DNA of 64,000 nt from Chromatiaceae bacterium (GTDB lineage Bacteria; Pseudomonadota; Gammaproteobacteria; Chromatiales; Chromatiaceae): the NCBI GenBank assembly GCA_013426805.1, contig JACDZG010000010.1:1-64000 (forward strand). Direction: 5' to 3'. The translations under genes and the position numbers were made by a program. The notes beneath the pieces are model-generated. The model worked only from the letters and a program-made list of their open reading frames with translations, was not told the DNA's origin and ran no database searches. This document shows positions 9,534 to 19,073 of this stretch, piece by piece. The stretch's first letter is position 1. Every line of letters begins with the position of its first letter.

Positions 9534-10585
9534 ATGCCCGATCCACTCGTGCCCTGCGCGTCCGATACCCTGGTGGGTGAGCTGCGTGCGCTCATCGAAC
9601 GGGCGCGCGGCCGGGTCGCGCAGGCCGTCAACAGCGAGCTGGTCTGGCTGTACTGGCAAGTTGGGGTACGTCTGCGCAGCGAGCTTCTCGGCGACGGACG
9701 CGCCCCCTATGGCAATCAGATCATCGAGGCCGTGGCGGCTCATCTCATGGGTGAGTTCGGCCGCGGGTTCAATAAGCGGCACATCCACTACATGGTCCGT
9801 TTCGCCGAGGTCTTTCCGGATACGGAGATTGTGCACGCACTGCGTGCACAATTGAGCTGGACCCACCTGCGGGAGCTGATCGCCATCGACGAACCGCTCA
9901 AGCGACAATTCTACACCGAACCGAGATCTGTCGTGTCGAGCGCTGGAGCACCCGCACGCTCAAAGCCAAGATGGACGGGATGCTCTTTGAACGCACGACC
10001 ATCGCCAAACAGCCCGCGGCCGTGGTCGCGCAGACGCTGGACACGCTACGCGACGAGGGCCGGCTGACGCCCGACCTGGTCTTCCGCGACCCCTACGTCC
10101 TCGATTTCCTGGGCCTGCCGGCGGACTTCAGCGAAGCGGACCTCGACGCGGCTATCCTGCGCGAGATCGAGACCTTCCTCTTGGAACTGGGCTCGGGCTT
10201 CACCTTCGTCGCACGCCAACAGCGGATGTCGATCGGCGCCGACGACTATTATCTCGATCTCCTGTTCTTCCACCGCGCGTTGCGGGCATTGGTTGCCATC
10301 GAGCTCAAGCTCGGCCGTTTCGACGCCCGCGACAAGGGGCAGATGGAGCTGTATCTGCGCTGGCTGGATCGCCACGAACGCCGGCCCGGCGAGAACCCGC
10401 CGCTCGGGCTGATCCTCTGCGCCGACAAGAACGAGGAGCAGATCGAACTGCTGGAGCTGACCGAAGGCTCGATCCGGGTGGCCAATTATCTCACCGAGCT
10501 GCCGCCCCGCGCGTTGCTGGAACGCAAGCTGTTGGAGAGCATCGAGCATGCCCGCGCCCGCGCGCTGAACCGTCCGTCATCATGA
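9534..10585 (+). pseudogene. DUF1016 (YhcG-type PD-(D/E)XK nuclease) gene, frameshifted
   Basis: Two abutting frames together give a full DUF1016 protein of about 350 aa. The N-terminal half (from ATG 9534, GGAGG 7 bases upstream) has LVWLYWQVG, GRGFNKRHIHYMVRF and QLSWTHLRELI. The C-terminal half has FLGLPADFSEADL, FVARQQRMSIGADDYYLDLL, ALVAIELKLGRF (nuclease core D...E-x-K) and GLILCADKNEEQIE. The switch between frames is explained by a 5-bp tandem duplication, ACCGAACCGA, at 9915-9924: removing one copy restores F-Y-T-E-I-C-R-V-E-R-W. DUF1016 proteins occur in restriction-modification loci and defence islands; the neighbours here are fragments. Confidence 0.88.
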
Positions 10586-10667
10586 GGAACGGGCAAACCT
10601 GCTTCGACCATTCGGCGAGGCAAGCCAGGACAACACTTGCCGAGAGATTCGAAGCGATGGGGCCCAT

Positions 10668-10937
10668 ATGCTGAAACGTGTAGAAATCAAATCGTTCAAG
10701 TCACTGCTCGATGTCAACGTCGAGCTTGGCGTCGTCAATGTCTTCATCGGCGCCAACGGCAGCGGCAAGTCGAACCTGCTCGAGGCGATCGGGATCTTGG
10801 GGGCGGCGGCCTCCGGTCGGGTCGACGATGAAGGAATTGCCCGGCAGGTTGTCGACATGCTGGAGCGTAAACGGCAAGTCATCCCGCATTCTGCCGGAGT
10901 GACGCTGCAGCGTGGCTGCCGTTCATCAATAAGCTAA
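10668..10937 (+). pseudogene. AAA/SMC-like ATPase, N-terminal fragment
   Basis: An 89-aa frame that starts as a typical RecF/AAA_15-type ATPase: MLKRVEIKSFKSLLDVNVEL, then Walker A GANGSGKS (residues 28-35) and NLLEAIGILGAAASGRVDDE. After about residue 58 the sequence no longer follows the family and soon stops. Family members run to 350-600 aa with Walker B and signature motifs, all missing here. It lies in the same scrap zone and direction as the broken DUF1016 gene. Confidence 0.75.
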
Positions 10938-10943
10938 ACAGAA

Positions 10944-11342
10944 TCAATGGTCGACATAGGGCACATAGTCCAGGTCGGCGCAACTGATATGCTCAATGAG
11001 CCAATCCTGCGCGATTTCCAGGGCGCGCTCCGCCAGGTGCTGACTGGGACCAAAGACCTCCAAGTCATACACCAGTTGATCCAGACGCTCGAAGAAGGCC
11101 GCGTGCAGTTGCTGGTGGGCCGCGAGTCCGGGAAAGCCGTGGCGACGCATCAGGTCCTCTTCGGCCTGAAAGTGTCGCGCCGCGTAATCCCGCAAAAAGG
11201 CGATGGCGTCCTCGACACCGTGCTCGCCCGCGCAATTGAGGATTTGGTCATACAGGCCATGAGCGGCCGCGAAGAATCCCTGGTGCTGGTGGTCGATCTC
11301 GGCGATGCCGATCTTGTACGCGTCCGACCAGTCTCTGAGCAT
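10944..11342 (-). CDS. Bacteriohemerythrin
   Basis: A 132-aa single-domain hemerythrin, a diiron O2-binding protein. Ligands are in place: H20 (EIDHQHQGFF), H57 and E61 (HFQAEE), H76 and H80 (HQQLH), H118 and D123 (HISCAD). The length is that of stand-alone cytoplasmic bacteriohemerythrins. GGAGGT lies 6 bases before the ATG. It probably buffers or senses oxygen; an ODP-GGDEF oxygen-sensor-like gene is nearby, which fits a microaerophilic or anaerobic lifestyle. Confidence 0.92.
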   Translation of the reverse strand: MLRDWSDAYKIGIAEIDHQHQGFFAAAHGLYDQILNCAGEHGVEDAIAFLRDYAARHFQAEEDLMRRHGFPGLAAHQQLHAAFFERLDQLVYDLEVFGPSQHLAERALEIAQDWLIEHISCADLDYVPYVDH

Positions 11343-11426
11343 GGTTCACCTCCGATGCGGGTCCGTGAAACGGGCGTTGGCGGTCGGCCGCCGGGACACG
11401 CGGTCCCGCGGTCGACCGGCCGGCGG

Positions 11427-13067
11427 TCAGGCGTTCAGCACCGCCATGGCCTGTTCGTGTTGGGCGTCGGTCATGAAGGGGATGCCGGTGACCTCCGCGG
11501 TCTCGCGATTGGCGGACATCAGGTCCTCGCGGGCGAGTTGGTCGATGGAGAACTTGCGCGCGCCGGCCATGAATTGCTGGAGTCCACAGGCGAGTTTGTC
11601 CGCGTAACCATACATGGCGACCGCGCCGAAGGGGATCTGCGCCATCTCCGCGTCACCGACTTTCCGGCGCACCGCCTCCCAGCCCGCGAAGATCGACTCC
11701 GGGGTCTCGCCGATGGTCTTGACCGACGAGGGCAGATGATCCCAATGGCCGGACACGGCGGCGCGGCGCTTCGGCCGCAATACGCCTTCGATGTTGCTGC
11801 CGAGGAAGCCTGGAATCATCGGCGCCCGTCCCATGCAGACCATCTTCGCGAACGGGGCACCCAGCGCCAGCGCCTTGAACAGATGGTCCTCACGCGCCAT
11901 GCCCCCGGCGAGCGAGATGTCCGGCACCGCGATGCCGCGCTCGGTCAGGATGCGGCAGTAGTCGTAGGCCTTGGCGTGCAGCGGCAGTGAGGGCACACCC
12001 CAATGCTCCATCATGTTCCACGGACTCATGCCGGTGCCGCCGCCGGACCCGTCGATGGTCAGCAAGTCGAGCTTGGCATCGGCCGCGTAGCGGATCGCCA
12101 TCGCCAGGGCCTCCATGCCATAGGACCCGGTCTTGAGCGAAATGCGCTTGAACCCCAGACCGCGCAGCCGCGCCACCTCGCCCATGAAGGCCTCGCGGAC
12201 CTGCCCGGCCGAACTGAGGTCGGTGGCGCCGAGCCGGCTGTGGCGGGCGAAGCTGGTGATGGCCCCGCGCGCGAACGCGGTGCGCACCGCGGGGTCGGTC
12301 GGATCCGGATCGACCAGGTAGCCGCGCGCCTTGAGGAAGCAGGCATAATCGATGTCGCTGACCTGGATCTCGCCGCCGATGTTCTTCGCTCCCTGGCCCC
12401 ACTTCAGTTCGATGATGATCTGGTCGCCATAGTTGTCGATCAGATATTCGGCCACCCCGTTGCGGGTGTCTTCCACATTCATCTGGACGATGATGGCGCC
12501 GAAGCCGTCGAAATAGCGCCGGAAGATCGCGATCCGCCGATCCAGTTCCGGGGCGGACGTGATGCGGCCGTTGTCGAGGACCGCGGCGCGGTCGATGCCG
12601 ACCACGTTCTCCCCGATCACGATGGGGAAGCCGCAGAGTGCGGCACCCACGGCGAACGAATTCCAATACTTGGCGGCGATGAAGGTCGACCCCAGCGCAC
12701 CGGTCATGATCGGCAGACGACAGGTCGTCTTGACCTCCTGACCGAAGCGGGTGGTGATATCGACGTTCGGGAAGGTGCGATCGTCACTCGTGGTGGAGAG
12801 GCGGTCGGTGAGCCCGCGCGCACCGTAGGCATAACCCTGAATACGCACGGCGTGGTAGCCGATGCCTTCCGCCACCGCGTTGCCGGAACCCGAGGTGGTA
12901 TCACCGAAATTGCGGGGATACAGTAGCTTACGACCCAGGAGCGAAGACAGCCAGGTCTCACACTTGCCCTTGCAGTCACTGCTGCACAGGGTGCAGAGCC
13001 CGGATTCACAGGGATTGCCCCGATTGGTCGTCCCCAGGGCATCGTTTTGCTTAGGTGCTTCGTACAT
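11427..13067 (-). CDS. FMN-binding glutamate synthase family protein with Cys-rich N-terminus
   Basis: A 546-aa protein carrying the synthase (FMN barrel) domain of glutamate synthase as a stand-alone unit. A Cys cluster at about 19-35 (CESGLCTLCSSDCKGKC) could hold an Fe-S cluster. The barrel shows IIIELKWGQGAKNIGGEI, ISLKTGSYGMEALAMAI, LLTIDGSGGGTGMSPWNM and DISLAGGMAREDHLFKALAL, as in GltB's FMN/2-oxoglutarate region. The amidotransferase domain is missing, so it either uses a separate ammonia source or does another reaction; such orphans are widespread and mostly uncharacterised. The start at 13067 has GAGGA about 6 bases upstream; an in-frame start further 5' has no support. Confidence 0.85.
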   Translation of the reverse strand: MYEAPKQNDALGTTNRGNPCESGLCTLCSSDCKGKCETWLSSLLGRKLLYPRNFGDTTSGSGNAVAEGIGYHAVRIQGYAYGARGLTDRLSTTSDDRTFPNVDITTRFGQEVKTTCRLPIMTGALGSTFIAAKYWNSFAVGAALCGFPIVIGENVVGIDRAAVLDNGRITSAPELDRRIAIFRRYFDGFGAIIVQMNVEDTRNGVAEYLIDNYGDQIIIELKWGQGAKNIGGEIQVSDIDYACFLKARGYLVDPDPTDPAVRTAFARGAITSFARHSRLGATDLSSAGQVREAFMGEVARLRGLGFKRISLKTGSYGMEALAMAIRYAADAKLDLLTIDGSGGGTGMSPWNMMEHWGVPSLPLHAKAYDYCRILTERGIAVPDISLAGGMAREDHLFKALALGAPFAKMVCMGRAPMIPGFLGSNIEGVLRPKRRAAVSGHWDHLPSSVKTIGETPESIFAGWEAVRRKVGDAEMAQIPFGAVAMYGYADKLACGLQQFMAGARKFSIDQLAREDLMSANRETAEVTGIPFMTDAQHEQAMAVLNA

Positions 13068-13177
13068 GGATCGTCCTCGTCGTGCAGTCGTTAGCGAACA
13101 CAAAGGTTTGCACCAATGCGGCGCGGCATACTACACCGCGAGATCGACACGCTACAACATAGCGCATTACTGCGCTT

Positions 13178-13211
13178 CAGGTTGGCGCAGGTTGGCGCAG
13201 GTTGGCGCAGG
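13178..13211. repeat. 10-bp tandem repeat upstream of the glutamate-synthase-like gene
   Basis: Three perfect copies of CAGGTTGGCG (13178-13187, 13188-13197, 13198-13207) plus 4 bases, 111 bases upstream of the gene start, where a promoter would lie. No other function is visible in 13068-13306. Confidence 0.8.
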
Positions 13212-13306
13212 AGGAACGCAGTCATTCCCCAGAGGAAGGCGGCATCGGCCGCCAGTCGCTCGCTTCCGGTGCAATACCGGGCACGGACATGCACCGCCAT
13301 CGCCCA

Positions 13307-15139
13307 TCAAACAGCTTGGTGACCAGCCCGACCGTCGGCGCGTTCGACGCGGTTGCGTCCACCTTGTTTGGCGCGATAAAGCGCCTCATCGGCGCGCCGG
13401 ATCAGTCCGTCGAGCGGTTCGTGCTGCCGACGTTCGGCGACGCCGATGCTCACCGTGACGCTCAGGGACAACCCCGGTCCCAGGGTGCAGGGGTGACGCT
13501 CGATGGTGCTGCGGATACGCTCCGCGTACTCGGCGACACCGACGGAGCTGGCCCCCACCAGGAACAAGATGAACTCCTCGCCGCCGTAGCGCACCGGGAT
13601 GTCGGCCTCCCGCACGCTGTTGCGCAGGACCTCGGCCACCTGCTTCAATACCTCGTCCCCCGCGCCGTGACCATGGGTATCGTTGACGCGCTTGAAGTAG
13701 TCGACATCCACCATCAGCGCCGCCACGGGGGCGCTCGGGTCGCGATCGTGAAGACTGCAATGGCGCTCCATCGCGTCCAGCATGTAGACGCGGGTAAAGA
13801 GCCCGGTGAGCGGATCGCGAATCGAGCGTTGATAGGCTTTCTGCCGCTCGGCTTCGATGGTGCGATAAATCACCTCACGCTCCAGCGCGACCTGTAGCGG
13901 CATGGCGATCTGCCGCACCACCTGCTCCTCCTCAGGGGTGATCGGAACCGCCTGGTGCAGATGGATCAGGGCCGCTCCTTCCAGGCGATGGCGCTCGGGT
14001 GAGAACAGGGGCAAGGTCAGCACCTGACCCCCGGCTCCATCCCCACGACTGCAAAAGGCCCCCGCGTGTAATCGGTGCCCCGTCATCAAGGGGTCGTCCT
14101 CATGGGCTTGCGCCCAGTCTTCGCGGCTCTTGCCCAGGATGCGCGTCACATCCGGCGGGGCATCGCCGACGAAACCGGAGAAGCGGGTCTCGTGGGACAG
14201 GGTGAGGACCTGATCGCCATCGATCAGCGCGTAGTAGTCGATCCGGTCCGCCGGCAGATTGTTCTGCACGACCTGGAAGAGTTGATCGGCGATGTCGCGA
14301 AAATCGCGGTACAGCAGCATGGTCTGGGTGATTTCGCGCAGTGTCCGGTTCAGCCGCGAGAGCTTGACAAAGTCGGTGTTTTCGCGCGCGAACAGATAGA
14401 TACCGCAGTCCAGATGGCGCAGCTTGTCGATCATGAAGGCCACCAGCCGCTCCGGAATGATGGATCCGTGCTGGGGAGCGATGACCTTGACCGGATGACG
14501 TTCGATCTGACTCAGGGCGAAGTCGAGGATGTCGCGGCTGGGCATGTAATGCTCATGGAAGGGCCGCAAGGCCTCAAAATAGGACTCGTCCGCGGCAACC
14601 AGGGCCGGGTGCTCGGTGAAGCCGCCGAAGAGGTCGCTGGAGAAGCAGACTCCGGTGGCCGGGTCGAAGCTCGCGATCGCCCCCGGAAAGTGCGCATAGG
14701 GGGTGAAGATGAAGCATAGTTCCCGATCGACCAGCGGCAGGCGCCAGCCGTGCTCATCGACCAGCCAAAACGGCATCTTCAATCCATAGTGCTTGAGCAA
14801 CGCCTGGGTGCGCCAATGCGTGACCAGCACCGCGTCCTTGCGATCGATCATCTCGTCGATCAACGGCATGGCCGCGGCGATGTCCGGGTCCTGGTGGTGA
14901 CAGACGAAATAGCGGATATTGGTGAACGGGATCACCTCCTCGATCTTGCGCACGGTTCCGGCAAAGGTCAGGCGCGAACCGGGGTCGAACAGCACCGATT
15001 GGTCTCCTTGTTCGAGCAGATAGACATGACACTGAAAGACATCGTCGTCCAGCACATGCCCGACCCACCAAACGCGCGGCGCGATCTGCACGGCATGGTG
15101 GGTGTCGACCCCGACGAGATGGGTAAGGTTCGTATCCAT
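13307..15139 (-). CDS. ODP (oxygen-binding diiron, beta-lactamase fold) - GGDEF diguanylate cyclase
   Basis: 610 aa. The N-terminus (about 1-250) is a flavodiiron-type metallo-beta-lactamase domain with H82-x-D84-x-D86 (HHQDPDIA), H150 (PYAHFPG), D169 (SSDLFGG) and H224 (PQHGSII), the pattern of ODP sensor domains that bind O2 at a diiron site. A GAF-like middle (about 250-425) is followed by a GGDEF domain with RDPLTGLFTR and the catalytic loop GGEEF at 519-523. Predicted role: oxygen-dependent cyclic di-GMP synthesis. The start at 15139 is chosen for the AAGGGAA in front of it and because it begins right at the domain; the longer frame upstream is low-complexity and overlaps the divergent promoter. 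Confidence 0.88.
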   Translation of the reverse strand: MDTNLTHLVGVDTHHAVQIAPRVWWVGHVLDDDVFQCHVYLLEQGDQSVLFDPGSRLTFAGTVRKIEEVIPFTNIRYFVCHHQDPDIAAAMPLIDEMIDRKDAVLVTHWRTQALLKHYGLKMPFWLVDEHGWRLPLVDRELCFIFTPYAHFPGAIASFDPATGVCFSSDLFGGFTEHPALVAADESYFEALRPFHEHYMPSRDILDFALSQIERHPVKVIAPQHGSIIPERLVAFMIDKLRHLDCGIYLFARENTDFVKLSRLNRTLREITQTMLLYRDFRDIADQLFQVVQNNLPADRIDYYALIDGDQVLTLSHETRFSGFVGDAPPDVTRILGKSREDWAQAHEDDPLMTGHRLHAGAFCSRGDGAGGQVLTLPLFSPERHRLEGAALIHLHQAVPITPEEEQVVRQIAMPLQVALEREVIYRTIEAERQKAYQRSIRDPLTGLFTRVYMLDAMERHCSLHDRDPSAPVAALMVDVDYFKRVNDTHGHGAGDEVLKQVAEVLRNSVREADIPVRYGGEEFILFLVGASSVGVAEYAERIRSTIERHPCTLGPGLSLSVTVSIGVAERRQHEPLDGLIRRADEALYRAKQGGRNRVERADGRAGHQAV

Positions 15140-15317
15140 GGGGAATTCCCTTGCAGGGTCCGGACGCGGGGCAGCGTCGGGAGCGGTGTGGGACAGTCGC
15201 CCGAAGGCTGTCGATTGTACCCGGTCCGCATCCGGGCGCGTCGGACGACAATGCAATGCAAACGCCGCATGACATGACCGCACAAGCAATGACCACAGAA
15301 AAAATATCGTATAAGAA

Positions 15318-16637
15318 ATGACGGCATCCGTGAATTATTGGATCGGCATCGACCTCGGCACCTCGGGCTGTCGGGCGGTGGCGGTGGACGCCGACGGCGT
15401 GACCCTGGCGGACGCCCGCGTCGGGTTGCCGCCACCGGAGTGCCCCGCGCCGGGCTGGTCGCAACAGGACCCCGCACTCTGGTGGGTGGCGGTGTGCCGT
15501 GTCCTGCGTGTGCTGGCTGCCCAACTGCCCGGTCGCCGGAGCATCGGCCTGGCGGTGGACGGGACCTCCGCCTCCCTGTTGCTCGCCGGTCTCGACGGCA
15601 CACCGCTGGGGCCGGCCCTGATGTACAACGACCGCCGCGCGATCACGGCGGCCGCGGCGATCGACCAGGCAGCACCGGCGCAGAGCCCGGCGCACGGACC
15701 GACCTCGAGCCTGGCCAAACTGATTCACCTGGCAGCGGAGCACACTGGGCAGCACGACCTCCTGGCCCTGCATCAGGCGGACTGGGTGAGCGGACGGCTC
15801 GCCGGCCACTGTGGCCGCGGCGACTGGAACAACGCGCTGAAGTTAGGCTTCGATGCGCACCGTCTGGTCTGGCCGGAGTGGGTCCGGACGTGCCTCCCGA
15901 CGCGCGTGCGCCTGCCCGAGGTGGTGGCACCCGGACACCCCATCGGCACCCTGGACCCCGCCCTCGCGAATGAACTGGGATTGTCATCAGCAACCGTGGT
16001 CTGCGCGGGAACCACCGACAGCACCGCGGCAGTGATCGCCGCCGGGGCCGGACAACCCGGCGATGCGGTGAGCTGCCTGGGTTCCACTCTGGTCCTCAAA
16101 TTGCTCTCGCCGCATCCCGTCGAGTCAGCCCGCCACGGCGTCTACAGCCACCGCTTCGGCGACGGCTGGCTGGCAGGCGGCGCCTCCAACAGCGGCGGGG
16201 CCGTGCTCTTGCAGCACTTCAGCCTGGACGAAATCCGCGCCTTGTCGGCCCGGCTCGACGTTAGCCGCAGCAGCGATCTCGACTATTATCCCCTGCCCGG
16301 TCCCGGCGAACGCTTTCCCCGCTATGATCCGGCGCTGGCACCCCGTCTCGAACCGCGCCCGGCGGATCGCGGACGCTTCCTGCACGGCCTGTTGGAGGGG
16401 ATGGCCGCCATCGAGGCCGAGGGATATCGGCTACTGCGCGCACTCGGCGCGCCAGTGCCGCGGCGGGTGATCAGCATCGGCGGCGGCGCCGCCAACCCGG
16501 CCTGGACCGCACTGCGCGAACGCGCACTGGGGGTCCCGGTGATCATGGCCGAGCACCAGGAAGCGGCTTACGGCAGTGCCCGCCTGGCCTTGAGCGTTTG
16601 GCCCGGAATGCCGCCAGCCAGTCGGGGCCACAAGTGA
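15318..16637 (+). CDS. FGGY-family carbohydrate kinase (D-ribulokinase/xylulokinase-like)
   Basis: A 439-aa sugar kinase with both actin-fold halves: phosphate-1 loop GIDLGTSGCRA at the N-terminus, YNDRRA, DWVSGRLAG with D-W-N-N-A, GTTDSTAAVIAAGAG, and the C-terminal adenosine motif SIGGGAANPAW. It is shorter than xylulokinase (about 480-500 aa) and nearer the compact D-ribulose kinases of cyanobacteria and plants, so a pentulose substrate is likely but not proved. It is divergent from the ODP-GGDEF gene (178 bases between them). The ribosome site is weak. It is convergent with the RND gene; the 42 bases between show no clear terminator. Confidence 0.85.
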   Translation: MTASVNYWIGIDLGTSGCRAVAVDADGVTLADARVGLPPPECPAPGWSQQDPALWWVAVCRVLRVLAAQLPGRRSIGLAVDGTSASLLLAGLDGTPLGPALMYNDRRAITAAAAIDQAAPAQSPAHGPTSSLAKLIHLAAEHTGQHDLLALHQADWVSGRLAGHCGRGDWNNALKLGFDAHRLVWPEWVRTCLPTRVRLPEVVAPGHPIGTLDPALANELGLSSATVVCAGTTDSTAAVIAAGAGQPGDAVSCLGSTLVLKLLSPHPVESARHGVYSHRFGDGWLAGGASNSGGAVLLQHFSLDEIRALSARLDVSRSSDLDYYPLPGPGERFPRYDPALAPRLEPRPADRGRFLHGLLEGMAAIEAEGYRLLRALGAPVPRRVISIGGGAANPAWTALRERALGVPVIMAEHQEAAYGSARLALSVWPGMPPASRGHK

Positions 16638-16679
16638 GCATCGCGCCGGGGACTGTTCACGCATAACCCACCCGGTTCA

Positions 16680-19028
16680 TCAGGAAGCACCGTTGCTGGT
16701 CGCCTCCGTCGGCAGTGTTTTCATACGCGCCGCACCCCACCAGCGGGTTGCTACGGTCAGGACCAGGAAGGTGGTCGCCAGGCTCGCCGCGATGCTGATC
16801 GCGACATAGGTCCCGACTTGCTGCGGCGGCGTCGTCGTGGCCAGCAGCAGAACCGAGAACCCGCCGATCACGATGACCCCGTTGAACACGATCGTCTTGC
16901 CCACGTCCTGCATGACCCGCACGGTCGCCCCGCTATGGTCCAGGCCATGCCGACGCTCGTCGCGATACCGCCAGAGGTAGTGGATGGCGAAATCGACGCC
17001 CACGCCGATTGCAATTGATGCGAACGACGTGGTCCCAAGCCCAACGGCCACGCCGGAGGCGCCGATGAACGCATAGGTGAGCAGCACGCCGATACTGATC
17101 GGCATCAGCAGCAGGAGCGAGCCGACGACGGAGCGTAAGATCACCAAGCAGATAAGAAACATGGCGAGATTCGACAGGACGAACGACCAGCCCACGTCCC
17201 AGCCGATGCCGGTCATCCAGTGATGGATGACGTTCGCCTCCCCGCCCAGGGTCACCTTCGCGTCGGGGAAGGTAACCGCGGCCTCCCGTTCCAACCAGTT
17301 CATGAAAGCCGCACTCTGCGCGTAATTCCCATCCTTGAGAAAGACCCGCAGGTTTGCCCGCTGTCGCTCGCCGTCGGTCACCTCATCGAAACGCCGGGGA
17401 TCACCGGACATGGTGAAGAGCAGAAAGAACTGCGCATTCGCGTCCGCGCTGTCGGCGATCCGGTAGAAATCCGGCTGATCCGCATTGAACGCCTGATTCA
17501 TTTTCTTGAGGTAATCGGCGATCGAGAGGGTGCCGCCGATCTGCGGCCAGGCGTTGATACGCTGCTGCAGCCCATCGAGCCGCCTGAGGAAATCCGGCGA
17601 GTACACGCCATCCTGCACCCGGGTATTGATGTCGACCTCGACGAAGTTGACCCCAACGTAATTCTCGCGCACCGTGTGGAAGTCCTGGTAGACACTGCTG
17701 TCTTTAGGAAAGAAGGTCACCGGTTCATAGTCGGCGAAAAGCCGCGACAACCCCAGGCCCCCAACCACCACGACCACCACCAAAAAGGCGCCCGCCACCG
17801 CGCGATTGTCGATGACCGGCCCCACTAGCCGCGTCACCAGCCGATCCCAGCCACTCGGTCCGCCGACGCCGCGGGAAGCATACAGGCGGGCGAAGGCCGC
17901 GCTCGGCTTGGGATCGACGATCACGATGGCGGCGGGCAGCGCAATCAGCGTGAGCGCCAAGGCCACCATCACACCGATGCCCGCCGTTACCCCGAACTGC
18001 TGGACCGGGATCATCGGGGAGTCCTGCAGCAGCATGAAAAAACCCGCGACCGTCGTCACCGAGGTCATCACGATCGGCTGCCAAACCGTCGCATACACAT
18101 GCGTCACCGCCTCCTTGACCCCCCACTCGGGTCGCCGCAGCCGCAGATCGTAGTAGGTGCTCAAGAAGTGAACCGATTCGGCAATACCCGTCGACAGGAC
18201 GACCACCGGAATGGCATTGGAAAACGGCGTGAAGGTGAAGCCCAACAGGGGCATGGAGGCGAAGGCCGCGGCGATGGAGGGCAGCATCACGCACAGCGGC
18301 AGCAGGACGCCGGCGAGCGAGCGCAGCGCGAAGAACAGCAGCAGTGCCGTCAACGCCGCCGCTACTGGATCGAGCCGCAGCGCGTCCTGGTTGAGGTAAA
18401 CATTGAGGGTACCGGTCACGATCGGCGGGCCGCTGACGGTGATCCCGTAATCACCCTCAAGATCCATCCGCTCACGCAACTGCTCCAATTGTGCGAACAC
18501 CGCCAGCACATCCGCGCTGTCTTCGAAATCGCCGATCACCGCGGCACGTTTGCCGTTCTCCGCGACCAGGAGTCCGTCGTACAACGGGAAGGCCTTGACG
18601 CGATCCCGCACCGCCTGGGCCTCGGCAATGGTCGTCGGCAGCGGCTTCAGGAATGACTTGACGTCGAAACCCCCGTCCGAACCCAGGATGTCGTCGTAGG
18701 TGTCGAGCGAGCGCACGGAACCCGGTCGGACGCCCGGCAGGTCTTCGAGGAAGCGGCTGACCGACTGCACGGCCGCCAGCCCCTGTGGAGTGAAGATATC
18801 GCCGGTGCGCCGATCGAAGACATCGACGAACAGCGGGTCGTTGATGTGATAAATGCGCTGGATATCCAGCTTCTGTTGATAGGAAACATGGCCCCGCGGC
18901 ATGAAGGACGAAATCGAGGTGTCCGCCCGGACCTGGAGCAGCAGCGGAATGCAGGCGGCCGCCAGCAGCAGAATCGCGCCGAACGTCGCTTTCGGATATT
19001 CCGTAATGAATTTTGCTATACGCAGCAT
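16680..19028 (-). CDS. RND superfamily exporter (MMPL/HAE3 type)
   Basis: A 782-aa inner-membrane transporter with the duplicated RND layout: TM1 near 15-32, a periplasmic loop, five TMs (about 220-400, with GIAESVHFLSTYYDLRLRRP), a second TM and loop, and five more TMs (about 625-770, with GVGVDFAIHYLWRYRDERRH). The acidic residue in each repeat's TM4 is the expected proton relay. HAE3/HpnN-like proteins move lipids or hydrophobic small molecules. It is the last gene of the PKS train, 45 bases after the barrel gene; GAGGA is 8 bases before the ATG. Together with the LolA-like and barrel proteins it forms a plausible export route for the pathway product or a lipid precursor. Confidence 0.88.
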   Translation of the reverse strand: MLRIAKFITEYPKATFGAILLLAAACIPLLLQVRADTSISSFMPRGHVSYQQKLDIQRIYHINDPLFVDVFDRRTGDIFTPQGLAAVQSVSRFLEDLPGVRPGSVRSLDTYDDILGSDGGFDVKSFLKPLPTTIAEAQAVRDRVKAFPLYDGLLVAENGKRAAVIGDFEDSADVLAVFAQLEQLRERMDLEGDYGITVSGPPIVTGTLNVYLNQDALRLDPVAAALTALLLFFALRSLAGVLLPLCVMLPSIAAAFASMPLLGFTFTPFSNAIPVVVLSTGIAESVHFLSTYYDLRLRRPEWGVKEAVTHVYATVWQPIVMTSVTTVAGFFMLLQDSPMIPVQQFGVTAGIGVMVALALTLIALPAAIVIVDPKPSAAFARLYASRGVGGPSGWDRLVTRLVGPVIDNRAVAGAFLVVVVVVGGLGLSRLFADYEPVTFFPKDSSVYQDFHTVRENYVGVNFVEVDINTRVQDGVYSPDFLRRLDGLQQRINAWPQIGGTLSIADYLKKMNQAFNADQPDFYRIADSADANAQFFLLFTMSGDPRRFDEVTDGERQRANLRVFLKDGNYAQSAAFMNWLEREAAVTFPDAKVTLGGEANVIHHWMTGIGWDVGWSFVLSNLAMFLICLVILRSVVGSLLLLMPISIGVLLTYAFIGASGVAVGLGTTSFASIAIGVGVDFAIHYLWRYRDERRHGLDHSGATVRVMQDVGKTIVFNGVIVIGGFSVLLLATTTPPQQVGTYVAISIAASLATTFLVLTVATRWWGAARMKTLPTEATSNGAS

Positions 19029-19073
19029 CTGGCGTCCTCGACCATCGGATGAGTGAAGGGTGAGGGCGCGATC

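Noticed and set aside
9905-9975. Programmed frameshift in the DUF1016 gene
   Set aside because: No slippery heptamer or downstream hairpin was seen; the exact 5-bp duplication explains the shift more simply.
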